A stretch of 64,000 nucleotides of DNA from Sphingomonas sp. PP-F2F-G114-C0414 (GTDB lineage: Bacteria; Pseudomonadota; Alphaproteobacteria; Sphingomonadales; Sphingomonadaceae), in contig NZ_RCWT01000010.1 of NCBI RefSeq assembly GCF_003688595.1, positions 62,001-126,000 of the forward strand, given 5' to 3'. Each line of letters opens with the position of its first letter. The first letter of the stretch is position 1. Shown here piece after piece: positions 17,892-26,086 of this stretch. The notes beneath the pieces were generated by a model. It was not told the origin of the DNA and searched no databases. It was given only the letters and a program-made list of their open reading frames with translations. The translations under genes and the position numbers were made by a program.

Positions 17892-18678
17892 GAGCCTGAA
17901 CTCCGAGTTGCGTGTCTGCGCCGTCGTTTGCACCGCATGCTATCGACGATACCGCAATCGCCTCGCCGATCAGCAGCAGCGCCGGATCATGATCGCTGAT
18001 CGTCTCGACCAGGAACGCGAGCGCCGATAGCCGGCCGCGCAGGATGCGCTCGGAGGGGAGCGAGACGTTGACCGCGACCATGACCGGCGTATCGGGCGCG
18101 CGCCCGGCCGCGATCAGGTTGCGCGCGACTTCGCCGGCGGCGGCGCGGCCCATGTAGACGGCGAGCGTGGCATCGGGCGCGGCGAGCGCGGTCCAGTCGA
18201 GATCGAGCGCTTCGCCGGCGCGGGCGTGGGCGGTGACGAAGGTGAGCTTGCGCGCGAGACCGCGCAGCGTCAGCGAGGCGCCGCCCGAGGCTGCGGCGGC
18301 GCTGGCGGCGGTAATGCCGGGGCAGATCCGTACCGTGATGCCTTGCGCGGCGAGGTGGTCGAGCTCTTCGGTCGAGCGGCCGAAGATCGACGGGTCGCCG
18401 CCCTTGAGCCGGACGACGCGCTTACCGGCGAGCGCTGCGTTGGCGAGCAGGACGTTGATCGAGACCTGATCCTTCGAATGGCGGCCCGATCGCTTGCCGA
18501 CACTTACCCGCTCGATGCCGTCGGGAATGAGTGCGAGGACGCCCGGTCCGACGAGAGCGTCGTAGAACACGATATCGGCCACCGCGATCAGTCGCTCGGC
18601 TTTCCGCGTGAGCAGGTCGGGATCGCCGGGGCCGGCACCGACCAGCCAGACCGAACCGGGCGGGAAATCATGCGACAT
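17836..18678 (-). CDS. cobA: Uroporphyrinogen-III C-methyltransferase (SUMT)
   Basis: A 280-residue enzyme that methylates uroporphyrinogen III twice to precorrin-2, the first step to siroheme. The glycine-rich start VWLVGAGPGDPDLLT, VFYDALVGPGVL, the VVRLKGGDPSIFGR signature and PGITAASAAAA are all present. It lacks CysG's dehydrogenase/ferrochelatase module, so those steps are encoded elsewhere. Its ATG overlaps the end of nasA by 11 bases, making it the last gene of the nitrate operon, where it supplies siroheme for NirB. Confidence 0.93.
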   Translation of the reverse strand: MSHDFPPGSVWLVGAGPGDPDLLTRKAERLIAVADIVFYDALVGPGVLALIPDGIERVSVGKRSGRHSKDQVSINVLLANAALAGKRVVRLKGGDPSIFGRSTEELDHLAAQGITVRICPGITAASAAAASGGASLTLRGLARKLTFVTAHARAGEALDLDWTALAAPDATLAVYMGRAAAGEVARNLIAAGRAPDTPVMVAVNVSLPSERILRGRLSALAFLVETISDHDPALLLIGEAIAVSSIACGANDGADTQLGVQAPSANRPVRFPTDAASGEL

Positions 18679-21448
18679 GGACTGATCCTTGCGTGACGAG
18701 GAGTTTGGCGAGGGCAGGGCGGCACGATCCGCAATTGGTGCCGGCTTTCAGTGCAGCCCCGATCGCAGGAACGTCGGCGAGCAGCTGGTCGGCGATCGCG
18801 GCGAGGATGGTCTTCAGCCCGACGTCGAAGCACGCGCAGACGATCGGGCCACGGTCGATCTGCACGCCCGGCGCGCGGCCGGCGAGCAGGGTGGGCGCGG
18901 CGACGGCCTCGCTTAGTTGCGCGACGAGCCAGTCGCGGGGCGGAAGCGCACCGTCCCGGGTCACGAACAGCACGGCGGCGAGCCTGCCGCCCTCCAATAT
19001 CGCGATCCGGCGCGAGCCCCGAGCCGCATCGACCGCCTCGATCCGCTGGCCCTTCGGCAGCAGCGCGTCGAGTGCGGCGGCGTCGCCGTTGCCCGCCATG
19101 TCCCACGCCGTTCCACCCGGTACCGCGACGCGCGTCGCCCACAGGCAATCGGGGCGCGTCGCCAGTTCACCGCGGACCACGACGAAGCCGCGCCATTCGG
19201 TCGCGACGGGCTCGACCCGAACGGGCGTGGATTTGAAGCCCGGCTGACCCGAGACAGGGTCGGCGAGCGGCCGAGGGAGGAGCCCTGCACGGCCACCGGT
19301 CGCGGTACGGTCGGTCCAGTGAATCGGCACGAACAGTTCGCCGATCCGCTGCGTCGCGACGACGGTTGCGCGGAAGAGGCTATCGCCCTGCGGCGTCGTC
19401 ACGCGCGCCAAGCCGCCATCGACGATTCCCAGCCGCACCGCGTCGTCGGGGTGAATCTCGACCAGCGGTTCCTCGCGGTGGCGCGCGAGCTTGGGCGACA
19501 GGCCGGTGCGCGTCATCGTGTGCCACTGGTCGCGGTAGCGCCCGGTGTTGAGTGTCATCGGCCATTGCGTAAGCGGGGCGGCAACCGGCTTTTGCGCCAC
19601 TGGCACGAGGCGGGCACGGCCATCGGGAGTCGAGAACCGGCCGTCCGCGAAGGGTGCGCCGCCCCAACGGAACGGCGTCATCGTGTCATACTCGGCGTTG
19701 CCCTTTGCGGCATGGCCAGGAAGCGCGAACAGCCGCGTGCCGCCGTTCTCATAGGCCGACAATCGGCAATGTTCGCGCCAGATCTCGGCCGGGCGATCAT
19801 AGGAAAACGCGGTCTTCCAGCCCATTCGCCGCCCGACTTCGGCGATGATCCACCAGTCGGGTTTCGCCTCACCCGGCGCGGCCATGAACGCGCGCTGGCG
19901 GCTGATCGTGCGGTCGGAATTGGTGACGGTGCCGTCCTTCTCGCCCCATGCCGCGGCAGGCAGGCGGACATGCGCGTGGACCGAAGTGTCGGTCGTCTCG
20001 ATCACGTCGGAGACGACGACGAACGGGCAGGCGGCCAGCGCCTCGCGCACGCGGCCGGCATCGGGCATCGACACCGCGGGGTTGGTCGCCATCACCCACA
20101 GCGCCTTGATCCGGCCGTTGCCGAGTTCGCGGAACAGGTCGACCGCCTTCAGCCCGGGCTTGGTCGCCATGTTCGGCGCAGCCCAGAACCGGCCGACACG
20201 GGCGACGTTCTCGGGCGCGAAATCCATGTGCGCGGCGAGGCTCGACGCGAGCCCGCCAACCTCGCGACCGCCCATCGCGTTGGGCTGGCCGGTGATCGAG
20301 AAGGGCGCCGCACCCGCCTTGCCGATGCGCCCGGTGACGAGGTGGAGGTTGGTGATCGCGTTGACCTGATCGGTGCCCGACAGCGACTGGTTCACGCCCT
20401 GGCTGAACATAGTGACGGTCTTCGGCGTCGCGGCGAACAGTTCGAAGAAGCGCCGGAGGTCCTGCGGCGGAACGTCGCATATGCGCGCCACCGACCACAG
20501 GTCGCTGCCCTCGTCGAACTGGTCCCAGAACGCATCGGGCGTCGCGACATGTGCGGCGAGATAGTCGTAGTCGACCACGCCCGCGTCACGGCACCACGCG
20601 AGCAAGCCGTTCATCAGCGCGACGTCGGTGCCGGGTCGGATCGCGAGATGGAGGTCGGCCTCGTCCGCGGTCTCGGTCCGGCGCGGGTCGATCACCACCA
20701 GCTTCGCGCCCGCGTCGCAGCGCGCGCGGATGCGCTGATAGACGACCGGGTGGCACCACGCGGTGTTCGACCCGACCAGCACGATCAGGTCGGCGGCGTC
20801 GAGATCGTCGTAGCTTGCGGGGACGATATCCTCGCCGAACGCGCGCAGGTGGCCCGCGACTGCGCTCGCCATGCACAGCCGCGAATTGGTGTCGATGTTG
20901 GCCGAGCCGATGAAGCCCTTCATCAGCTTGTTGGCGACGTAATAGTCCTCGGTGAGCAATTGTCCGGAGACGTAGAAGGCGACGCTGTTGGGGCCGTGCT
21001 GTGCGATCGTGTCGCGGAAGCGTTTGGCGACGAGGTCGAGTGCCTTGTCCCAGGATGCGCGACGCTGGCCGATCATTGGGGTGAGCAGGCGGCGTTCGAG
21101 TCCGATCGTCTCGCCGAGGTGGGTGCCCTTCGAGCAGAGCTTGCCGGTGTTGGCGGGGTGGTCGGGGTCGCCCTTGATCGTGACGCTGCGTTCGCCAGTC
21201 GGCGTCGCGAGGATACCGCAGCCGACACCGCAATACGCGCACGTCGTGCGGATATCCTCCCCGGCACGGGGAGGGGGACCATCCGAAGGATGGTGGAGGG
21301 GGGCTTCCACAGGCGTCCCCCTTCGTGGAGGCCCCCCTCCCGCAGGCGGCTTCCCTTGTTGAGGCCCTCCTTCCGCAGGCGTCTCGCTTCGTGGAGGCCC
21401 CCCTCCACCGCCTGCGGCGGTCCCCCTCCCCGTGCCGGGGAGGATCAT
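18668..21448 (-). CDS. nasA: Assimilatory nitrate reductase, molybdopterin catalytic subunit, with repeat-derived N-terminus
   Basis: A 926-residue molybdopterin oxidoreductase reducing nitrate to nitrite. The [4Fe-4S] motif starts at C70 (TCAYCGVGCGI) and ends with KLCSKGTHLG. Mo-bis-MGD domains follow, with GSNTAWCHPV and MFSQGVNQSLSGT, then the molydopterin-dinucleotide-binding barrel. The last ~60 residues are a BFD-like [2Fe-2S] domain (CACFDVG...NCGSCRPALAKLL), as in other NasA proteins. The ATG at 21448 overlaps the nirD stop, but residues 1-65 are encoded by a palindromic repeat and are Gly/Pro-rich (e.g. TAAGGGGGPP). A GTG at 21310 with AAGGGGG 6 bases upstream could start a shorter, 880-residue form. 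Fourth gene of the MFS-nirB-nirD-nasA-cobA transcript. Confidence 0.93.
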   Translation of the reverse strand: MILPGTGRGTAAGGGGGPPRSETPAEGGPQQGKPPAGGGPPRRGTPVEAPLHHPSDGPPPRAGEDIRTTCAYCGVGCGILATPTGERSVTIKGDPDHPANTGKLCSKGTHLGETIGLERRLLTPMIGQRRASWDKALDLVAKRFRDTIAQHGPNSVAFYVSGQLLTEDYYVANKLMKGFIGSANIDTNSRLCMASAVAGHLRAFGEDIVPASYDDLDAADLIVLVGSNTAWCHPVVYQRIRARCDAGAKLVVIDPRRTETADEADLHLAIRPGTDVALMNGLLAWCRDAGVVDYDYLAAHVATPDAFWDQFDEGSDLWSVARICDVPPQDLRRFFELFAATPKTVTMFSQGVNQSLSGTDQVNAITNLHLVTGRIGKAGAAPFSITGQPNAMGGREVGGLASSLAAHMDFAPENVARVGRFWAAPNMATKPGLKAVDLFRELGNGRIKALWVMATNPAVSMPDAGRVREALAACPFVVVSDVIETTDTSVHAHVRLPAAAWGEKDGTVTNSDRTISRQRAFMAAPGEAKPDWWIIAEVGRRMGWKTAFSYDRPAEIWREHCRLSAYENGGTRLFALPGHAAKGNAEYDTMTPFRWGGAPFADGRFSTPDGRARLVPVAQKPVAAPLTQWPMTLNTGRYRDQWHTMTRTGLSPKLARHREEPLVEIHPDDAVRLGIVDGGLARVTTPQGDSLFRATVVATQRIGELFVPIHWTDRTATGGRAGLLPRPLADPVSGQPGFKSTPVRVEPVATEWRGFVVVRGELATRPDCLWATRVAVPGGTAWDMAGNGDAAALDALLPKGQRIEAVDAARGSRRIAILEGGRLAAVLFVTRDGALPPRDWLVAQLSEAVAAPTLLAGRAPGVQIDRGPIVCACFDVGLKTILAAIADQLLADVPAIGAALKAGTNCGSCRPALAKLLVTQGSVHVA
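21255..21445. repeat. Palindromic repeat inserted at the nirD/nasA junction
   Basis: A 191-base element bounded by perfect 27-base inverted ends (21255-21281 and 21419-21445) that carry the core CCTCCCCGGCACGGGGAGGG. Inside are three partly degenerate copies of a ~35-base unit (CTTCGTGGAGGCCCCCCTC...GCAGGCG). It occupies exactly the space between the nirD stop and the conserved start of NasA and stays open in the nasA frame. It looks like a small non-autonomous, MITE- or REP-like element; no transposase is present. Confidence 0.85.
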
Positions 21449-21783
21449 GCTGCGGCTTTCATCGTCGAGGTCCGGCACAGCAACACCCGCCCACCGCTCA
21501 CCTTCACCGGAATAACCGGCGTACACCCCTTGTCCTCGCCGAGCGCCTCGCCCGTATCCAGCGCGATGCGCCAGTTGTGCAGCGGGCACGCCACCGCGCC
21601 GCCATGCACGATCCCTTGCGACAACCGCCCGCCCTTGTGCGGACACCGATCGGCCAGCGCGAACACCTTGCCATCACCGGTGCGGAACACCGCGATGTCG
21701 TCGCCCCCGGTGACCTGCACCGTGCGGCTGCCGCGCACCGGGATCTCATCGACCCAGCCGATATCGAGCCATTCGCCGATCAT
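21445..21783 (-). CDS. nirD: Nitrite reductase small subunit (Rieske-type) NirD
   Basis: A 112-residue Rieske [2Fe-2S]-type protein. The cluster ligands are visible as CPHKGGRLSQG and CPLHNWRI, with a standard C-x-H...C-x2-H arrangement. It partners NirB in assimilatory nitrite reduction to ammonium. Its ATG overlaps the nirB stop (ATGA) and its stop overlaps the first nasA ATG (ATGA). It ends in TMKAAA without extra domains. Confidence 0.93.
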   Translation of the reverse strand: MIGEWLDIGWVDEIPVRGSRTVQVTGGDDIAVFRTGDGKVFALADRCPHKGGRLSQGIVHGGAVACPLHNWRIALDTGEALGEDKGCTPVIPVKVSGGRVLLCRTSTMKAAA

Positions 21784-24323
21784 GCCATTTCCCTCGATGC
21801 GTCCAGAGGTGTGAAGCGCGCCATCGGCGCATGCTGTTCGCGATGCTCGCCCGCCGCGCGTGCCGCCCACGGATCGTCCTGCGTGAACTGCTGCGAGAAC
21901 AGGAACCGTGCCGCCAGCGCATCGCGGCCCTCCGCATCGTCGACGATTCGTTCGCGGATATACGCGACGCCGATCCGCTCGATCCACGGCGCGGTCCGCT
22001 CCAGATAGCGCGCTTCCTCGCGGTACAACTGGATGAACGCGGCGCAGTACTGCATCGCCTCTTCCTCGGTCGCGACCTTGCACAGGAAGTCGGTGGCGCG
22101 GACCTTGATCCCGCCATTGCCGCCGACCGACAGCTCGTAGCCGCTGTCGACGCAGACCACGCCGAAATCCTTGATCGTCGCCTCGGCGCAGTTGCGCGGG
22201 CAGCCGCTGACCGCGATCTTGAACTTGTGCGGCATCCAACTGCCCCAGGTCATCCGCTCGACCTTGACCCCGAGCCCGGTCGAATCCTGCGTCCCGAACC
22301 GGCACCAGTCCGACCCGACGCATGTCTTCACGGTGCGCAGCGACTTGCCGTACGCATGCCCGCTGACCATCCCGGCGGCGTTGAGATCGGCCCAGACCGC
22401 GGGCAGATCTTCCTTCTTGATCCCGAAGATGTCGAGCCGCTGGCCGCCCGTCACCTTGACCATCGGCGCGTCGTATTTCTCGACGACGTCCGCAATCGCG
22501 CGCAACTCGCGCGGGTTGGTGAGCCCGCCCCACATCCGCGGCACGACCGAATAGGTGCCGTCCTTCTGGATGTTGGCGTGCAGCCGTTCGTTGACGTAGC
22601 GGCTCTGCTGGTCGTCCTTATAGTCCCCCGGTAGAGCGCAGAGCAGATAGTAATTGAGGGCAGGGCGGCACGACGAGCACCCGTCAGGCGTCGACCAGCT
22701 CATCTTCTGCATCACTTCGGGGATCGACCGCATACCCTGCGCGACGATCTCGCGGCGGACGTCGTCGTGGCCGAAGCTGGTGCATTTGCACATCGTCTTT
22801 ACCGAACGTTCTCCCGAATATTCGTCGCCCAAGGTGACCGCGAGCAGCGTCTCGACGAGGCCGGTGCACGATCCGCACGATGCCGACGCCTTGCAGGTCG
22901 CGCGGACCGCGTCGAGCGTCGCGTTGCCGGCGCCGATGCACGCCACGACCTTGCCCTTCGTGACGCCGTTGCAGCCGCAGATCTCCGCATCGTCGGAGAG
23001 CGCCGCAACGGCCGCCTTAGGGTCCGCCGTGCCTCCTCCCGAGGCGAACGACTGGCCGAAGATCAGCATGTCGCGGATCGGCGCGATGTCTTCGCCGCGC
23101 TTGAGCAGGTCGAAATACCAGCCGCCATCGGTCGTGTCGCCGTACAGCACTGCGCCGACGATCCGGTCGTCCTTGACCACGACGCGCTTGTAGATGCCGC
23201 GCGACGCATCGCGCAGGACGATGTCCTCGCACGCCCCGCCGCCGGAGAAATCGCCCGCCGAGAACACATCGAGCCCGGCGACCTTCAATTTGGTCGAGGT
23301 CACCGATCCGCGATAGCCGCTGTGACTGTCGGTCAATCCATCGGCGAGCGCGCGGCACATGTCCCACAGCGGCGCGACGAGGCCGTAGACGTTGCCGTCA
23401 TGCTCGACGCATTCGCCGACCGCGAGGATCGACGGGTCGCTGGTGACCATGTGGTCGTCGACCTTGATCCCGCGGCCGATCTCGAGCCCGGCGTCGCGCG
23501 CGAGGGCGACGGAGGGGCGGATGCCGACCGCCATGACGACAAGGCTGGCGGGGATCAGCGTGCCGTCTTTCAGCAGCACGCCCTCGACGCGTGTGTCGCC
23601 GACGATCTCGGCGGTGTTCGCCTCGGTGAGGATCACCTGGCCGCGCGATTCCAGCGCCGACTTGAGCAGCCAGCCCGCCGCCTCGTCGAGCTGCCGCTCC
23701 ATCAGCGTCGGCATCAGGTGGATCACCGTGACCTTCATCCCGCGCAAGGTGAGGCCGTGTGCGGCTTCCAGCCCGAGCAGCCCGCCGCCGATGACGACCG
23801 CCGCGCCGCCCTTGCCCGCAGCCTCCAGCATGTGATCGACGTCCGCCATGTCGCGGAACGAGATCACGCCGGGGAGGTCCTTGCCGGGGACGGGGATGAT
23901 GAACGGATCTGAGCCGGTCGCGATCAGCAGCCGGTCGTACGACACCGTCAGCCCCGATCGTGCGGTGACGGTCTTTGCGGCGCGGTCGATCGCCTGCACC
24001 GGGTCGCTGGTCACCAGGTCGATCGTGTTGGTCGCGTACCAGGCGTGGTTGTTGATGACGATCTGCTCGAACGTCTTCTCGCCTGCTAGCACCGGCGACA
24101 GCATAATGCGGTTGTAGTTCACGTGCGGCTCGGCACCGAAGATCGTCACGCGGTACCGGGTCGGATCGCGCGCGATCAGTTCCTCGACCGCGCGGCAGCC
24201 GGCCATGCCGTTGCCGATCACGACGAGGTGCTCGCGCCTCTTCGAAAAGACGGTGTCGGGGAAGGGGGGTTGGTGTTCCATCAGATCATCCAGTCGGGTT
24301 GGAGCCGGGGAAGGGAGGGTCAT
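21780..24323 (-). CDS. nirB: Assimilatory nitrite reductase large subunit NirB
   Basis: An 847-residue NAD(P)H-dependent siroheme enzyme reducing nitrite to ammonium. The order is FAD/NAD(P)H-binding domain (LVVIGNGMAGCRAVEEL, then VVIGGGLLGLEAAHGL), BFD-like [2Fe-2S] segments (CGCNGVTKG, CGSCTG; CKCTSFGHDDVR), and the sulfite/nitrite reductase C-domain with the siroheme/4Fe-4S cysteines in TCVGSDWCRFG and SGCPRNCAEA. The ATG at 24323 overlaps the MFS stop (ATGA); an internal ATG at 24281 is another possible start, since homology only begins after it. Siroheme is supplied through cobA at the operon's end. Confidence 0.94.
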   Translation of the reverse strand: MTLPSPAPTRLDDLMEHQPPFPDTVFSKRREHLVVIGNGMAGCRAVEELIARDPTRYRVTIFGAEPHVNYNRIMLSPVLAGEKTFEQIVINNHAWYATNTIDLVTSDPVQAIDRAAKTVTARSGLTVSYDRLLIATGSDPFIIPVPGKDLPGVISFRDMADVDHMLEAAGKGGAAVVIGGGLLGLEAAHGLTLRGMKVTVIHLMPTLMERQLDEAAGWLLKSALESRGQVILTEANTAEIVGDTRVEGVLLKDGTLIPASLVVMAVGIRPSVALARDAGLEIGRGIKVDDHMVTSDPSILAVGECVEHDGNVYGLVAPLWDMCRALADGLTDSHSGYRGSVTSTKLKVAGLDVFSAGDFSGGGACEDIVLRDASRGIYKRVVVKDDRIVGAVLYGDTTDGGWYFDLLKRGEDIAPIRDMLIFGQSFASGGGTADPKAAVAALSDDAEICGCNGVTKGKVVACIGAGNATLDAVRATCKASASCGSCTGLVETLLAVTLGDEYSGERSVKTMCKCTSFGHDDVRREIVAQGMRSIPEVMQKMSWSTPDGCSSCRPALNYYLLCALPGDYKDDQQSRYVNERLHANIQKDGTYSVVPRMWGGLTNPRELRAIADVVEKYDAPMVKVTGGQRLDIFGIKKEDLPAVWADLNAAGMVSGHAYGKSLRTVKTCVGSDWCRFGTQDSTGLGVKVERMTWGSWMPHKFKIAVSGCPRNCAEATIKDFGVVCVDSGYELSVGGNGGIKVRATDFLCKVATEEEAMQYCAAFIQLYREEARYLERTAPWIERIGVAYIRERIVDDAEGRDALAARFLFSQQFTQDDPWAARAAGEHREQHAPMARFTPLDASREMA

Positions 24324-25702
24324 GCGGGGAGCGCGTCGTTGACCGAGCGGTCGCTGGTGCGGCGTGCGTCGAGCGCCGCGTCGAGCAGCGCGCGCTCGTT
24401 CGATTTGTGCGTGGCGGAGAAGCGGACGGCGAGCGCGCAGACCGCGGTGCCTGCGACGACGTAGCCGAGCACGATGAGGCATTGCTGCGGGGTGGCCGAC
24501 GCCTTGTTGAGGAACCCCGCCGCGACCGCGCCGATGTTGCCGCCTGCGCCGATCAGCCCGGCGACACCGCCCAGCGCCTTGCGGTCGATGAACGGCACCA
24601 GCGCATAGGTCGCGCCGCACGCCATGTGCGTGAACAGCCCGAACATCGTCATCGCCAGGATCGCGAGCGTGACGCTGCCGGCATGACCGAACAGCACCAG
24701 CCCGACGCCTTCGCCGAGCATCAGCGCGAACAACAGCAGCGCGCGGCCGTCGAGGCCCTTCACGAGCGCGATCCGGTCGCTCGCGATCCCGCCGAGCGCA
24801 CGGGCGAACAGCGCAAGCCCGCCGAAGATCCCGGCGGCCAGCCCTGCGCTCGTCAGCGAAAGCCCGAACCGGTCGACGTAATAACTCGCGGCGATGTTAT
24901 GGATGAAGATCTCCACCCCGAAGCACGCGCCGTACGTCGCAGCCAGCATCCAGGTCCGGTAATTGGCGGCGGCGCGGCGGAAGATCGCCATCCCGGTCGC
25001 CTTGCCGCCGTCGAGTTCGATACCCGCCGCGCGGAGGTCGACGATGTCGCCCTGCGGCGTGTCCTGCGTGTAGCGCGCATAGACGAACGCCATCGCGACC
25101 ATAGCGACGCCCGGCACGAACATCGCCGCGCGCCAGCCGAACGCGTGCTCGACACCGAGGCCGACGAGCGCCGCGACGACCAGCGGCATCAGGCTCTGCG
25201 CCGCACCGCCGCCCGCATTGCCCCAGCCGCCGACGGTCGCGTTGGCGGTGCCGACGACGTTGGGCGCGAACATCACGCTGGTGTGATATTGCGTGATGAC
25301 GAACGACGCGCCGATCGCGCCGATCGCGAGGCGGAAGAACAGGAACGTCTCGTAGGTCTGCGCGAACGCCAGTCCGAACACAGGAATCGCACCGATAAGA
25401 AGCAGCCACGTATAGGTGCGCCGGGGGCCGAACCGGTCGCAGAGCGGCCCGACCACCAGCCGCACCAGGATCGTCACCGCGACCGCGGCGATGTTGATGT
25501 TGGCGATCTGGTCTTTGCTCAGCCCGAACTCGGCCTTGATCAGCGGCATCAACGGCGCGGCGGCGAACCACGCGAAGAAGCACACGAAGAACGCGAGCCA
25601 CGTAACGTGGAACGCGCGCATCTGCGGCGTGGCGGCGCTGAACAGGTCGATCCGTGTGGCCTGAGGCGCGGTGACGTCGATACCCGGTGATGCGAACAAC
25701 AT
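24320..25702 (-). CDS. NarK/NasA-type nitrate/nitrite MFS transporter
   Basis: A 460-residue, 12-helix carrier of the nitrate/nitrite porter family. FAWFAAAPLMPLIKAEFGLS and GPLCDRFGPRRTY are typical, and the two nitrate signature stretches are recognisable as GGWGNAGGGAAQSL and the later GLIGAGGNIGAVAAGF. The conserved arginine of the substrate site lies in helix 2 (ILVRLVVGPL). The ATG at 25702 is preceded by ATGGGGGA. It is the first gene behind an ANTAR-type leader and the only nitrate importer visible, since no Nrt ABC system is present. Confidence 0.92.
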   Translation of the reverse strand: MLFASPGIDVTAPQATRIDLFSAATPQMRAFHVTWLAFFVCFFAWFAAAPLMPLIKAEFGLSKDQIANINIAAVAVTILVRLVVGPLCDRFGPRRTYTWLLLIGAIPVFGLAFAQTYETFLFFRLAIGAIGASFVITQYHTSVMFAPNVVGTANATVGGWGNAGGGAAQSLMPLVVAALVGLGVEHAFGWRAAMFVPGVAMVAMAFVYARYTQDTPQGDIVDLRAAGIELDGGKATGMAIFRRAAANYRTWMLAATYGACFGVEIFIHNIAASYYVDRFGLSLTSAGLAAGIFGGLALFARALGGIASDRIALVKGLDGRALLLFALMLGEGVGLVLFGHAGSVTLAILAMTMFGLFTHMACGATYALVPFIDRKALGGVAGLIGAGGNIGAVAAGFLNKASATPQQCLIVLGYVVAGTAVCALAVRFSATHKSNERALLDAALDARRTSDRSVNDALPA

Positions 25703-25727
25703 GGCTGGTCCCCCATCTGCGATGGAC

Positions 25728-25775
25728 AAAGAAAAAGCCGCCCCGACGGCGACCTTGCGGACGCATCGGAGCGGC
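25728..25775 (-). terminator. Intrinsic terminator in the nitrate-operon leader
   Basis: GCCGCTCCGA pairs with TCGGGGCGGC (10 bp, one G-U) around a 19-base loop and is followed directly by TTTTTCTTT. It lies 26 bases before the MFS ATG, so it must be bypassed for expression of the operon. It overlaps the P2 hairpin of the ANTAR leader. Confidence 0.85.
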
Positions 25776-25840
25776 TTCGTTGCCTATGGACGATCGGTGG
25801 ATCGTCCTACGCGGTCAGGTCCCGTCGTTGGAACCGGTTT
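25728..25840 (-). ncRNA. ANTAR-type antitermination leader of the nitrate operon
   Basis: Read on the - strand, three elements precede the MFS gene. P1 (25835-25818) is a 6-bp stem GGTTCC/GGGACC closed by the hexaloop AACGAC. P2 (25784-25773) is GGC/GCC closed by AACGAA. Both loops have A at position 1 and G at position 4, the pattern recognised by ANTAR proteins. Between them is an 8-bp hairpin GGACGATC-CACC-GATCGTCC (25807-25788). The 3' arm of P2 is also the first part of the terminator stem (25775-25737), so the two folds exclude each other. NasT, an ANTAR protein, is encoded just upstream. The P2 stem is short (3 G-C pairs). Confidence 0.78.
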
Positions 25841-25967
25841 CGCGATGATTTCGTGTCCGACTCCCTTGCCGGACGATGCGAAGATGACCGAAGTGGCCGT
25901 ATCGCGCAAGCGTCATTTCGCATGTGCAGCAGATTTGGGTTGGGCGGGGCGATTGACCGCTAAAACA

Positions 25968-26074
25968 CCCCTCCCTGAAAGGGAGGGGCAGGGGGTGGGT
26001 CGGCTTCCGCAAGTGCGAACCGCAGTGGCTCAAGCTGGCCGACCCACCCCCAACCCCTCCCTTCCAGGGAGGGG
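25968..26074. repeat. Nested palindromic repeat between nasS and the nitrate-operon leader
   Basis: Two 37-base arms (25968-26004 and 26038-26074) are inverted copies with a few mismatches; each arm contains its own palindrome (CCCCTCCCTGAAAGGGAGGGG and its mate), and the block GGGGGTGGGTCGGC is shared. The 33-base loop is unique. It lies 13 bases after the nasS stop, so transcripts from nasS would fold it into a large hairpin. Confidence 0.8.
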
Positions 26075-26086
26075 CGAAGGCAATGC

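Noticed and set aside
21255..21445. Possible CRISPR-like array because of three similar units
   Set aside because: The units are unequal, abut each other without unique spacers, and lie inside a larger palindrome; no cas genes are present.
18917..21814. A 965-codon open frame on the + strand opposite nasA and nirD
   Set aside because: It is a shadow of the G+C-biased codon use of the nitrate genes. The protein shows no domain, is rich in Arg/His/Asp repeats, and has no credible ribosome site.
18713..22690. Near-identical GGGCAGGGCGGCAC stretches near 18.7 and 22.65 kb, considered as a repeat
   Set aside because: Both encode the C-x-SCRPAL motif of BFD-like iron-sulfur domains in NasA and NirB, so the similarity is protein-driven.
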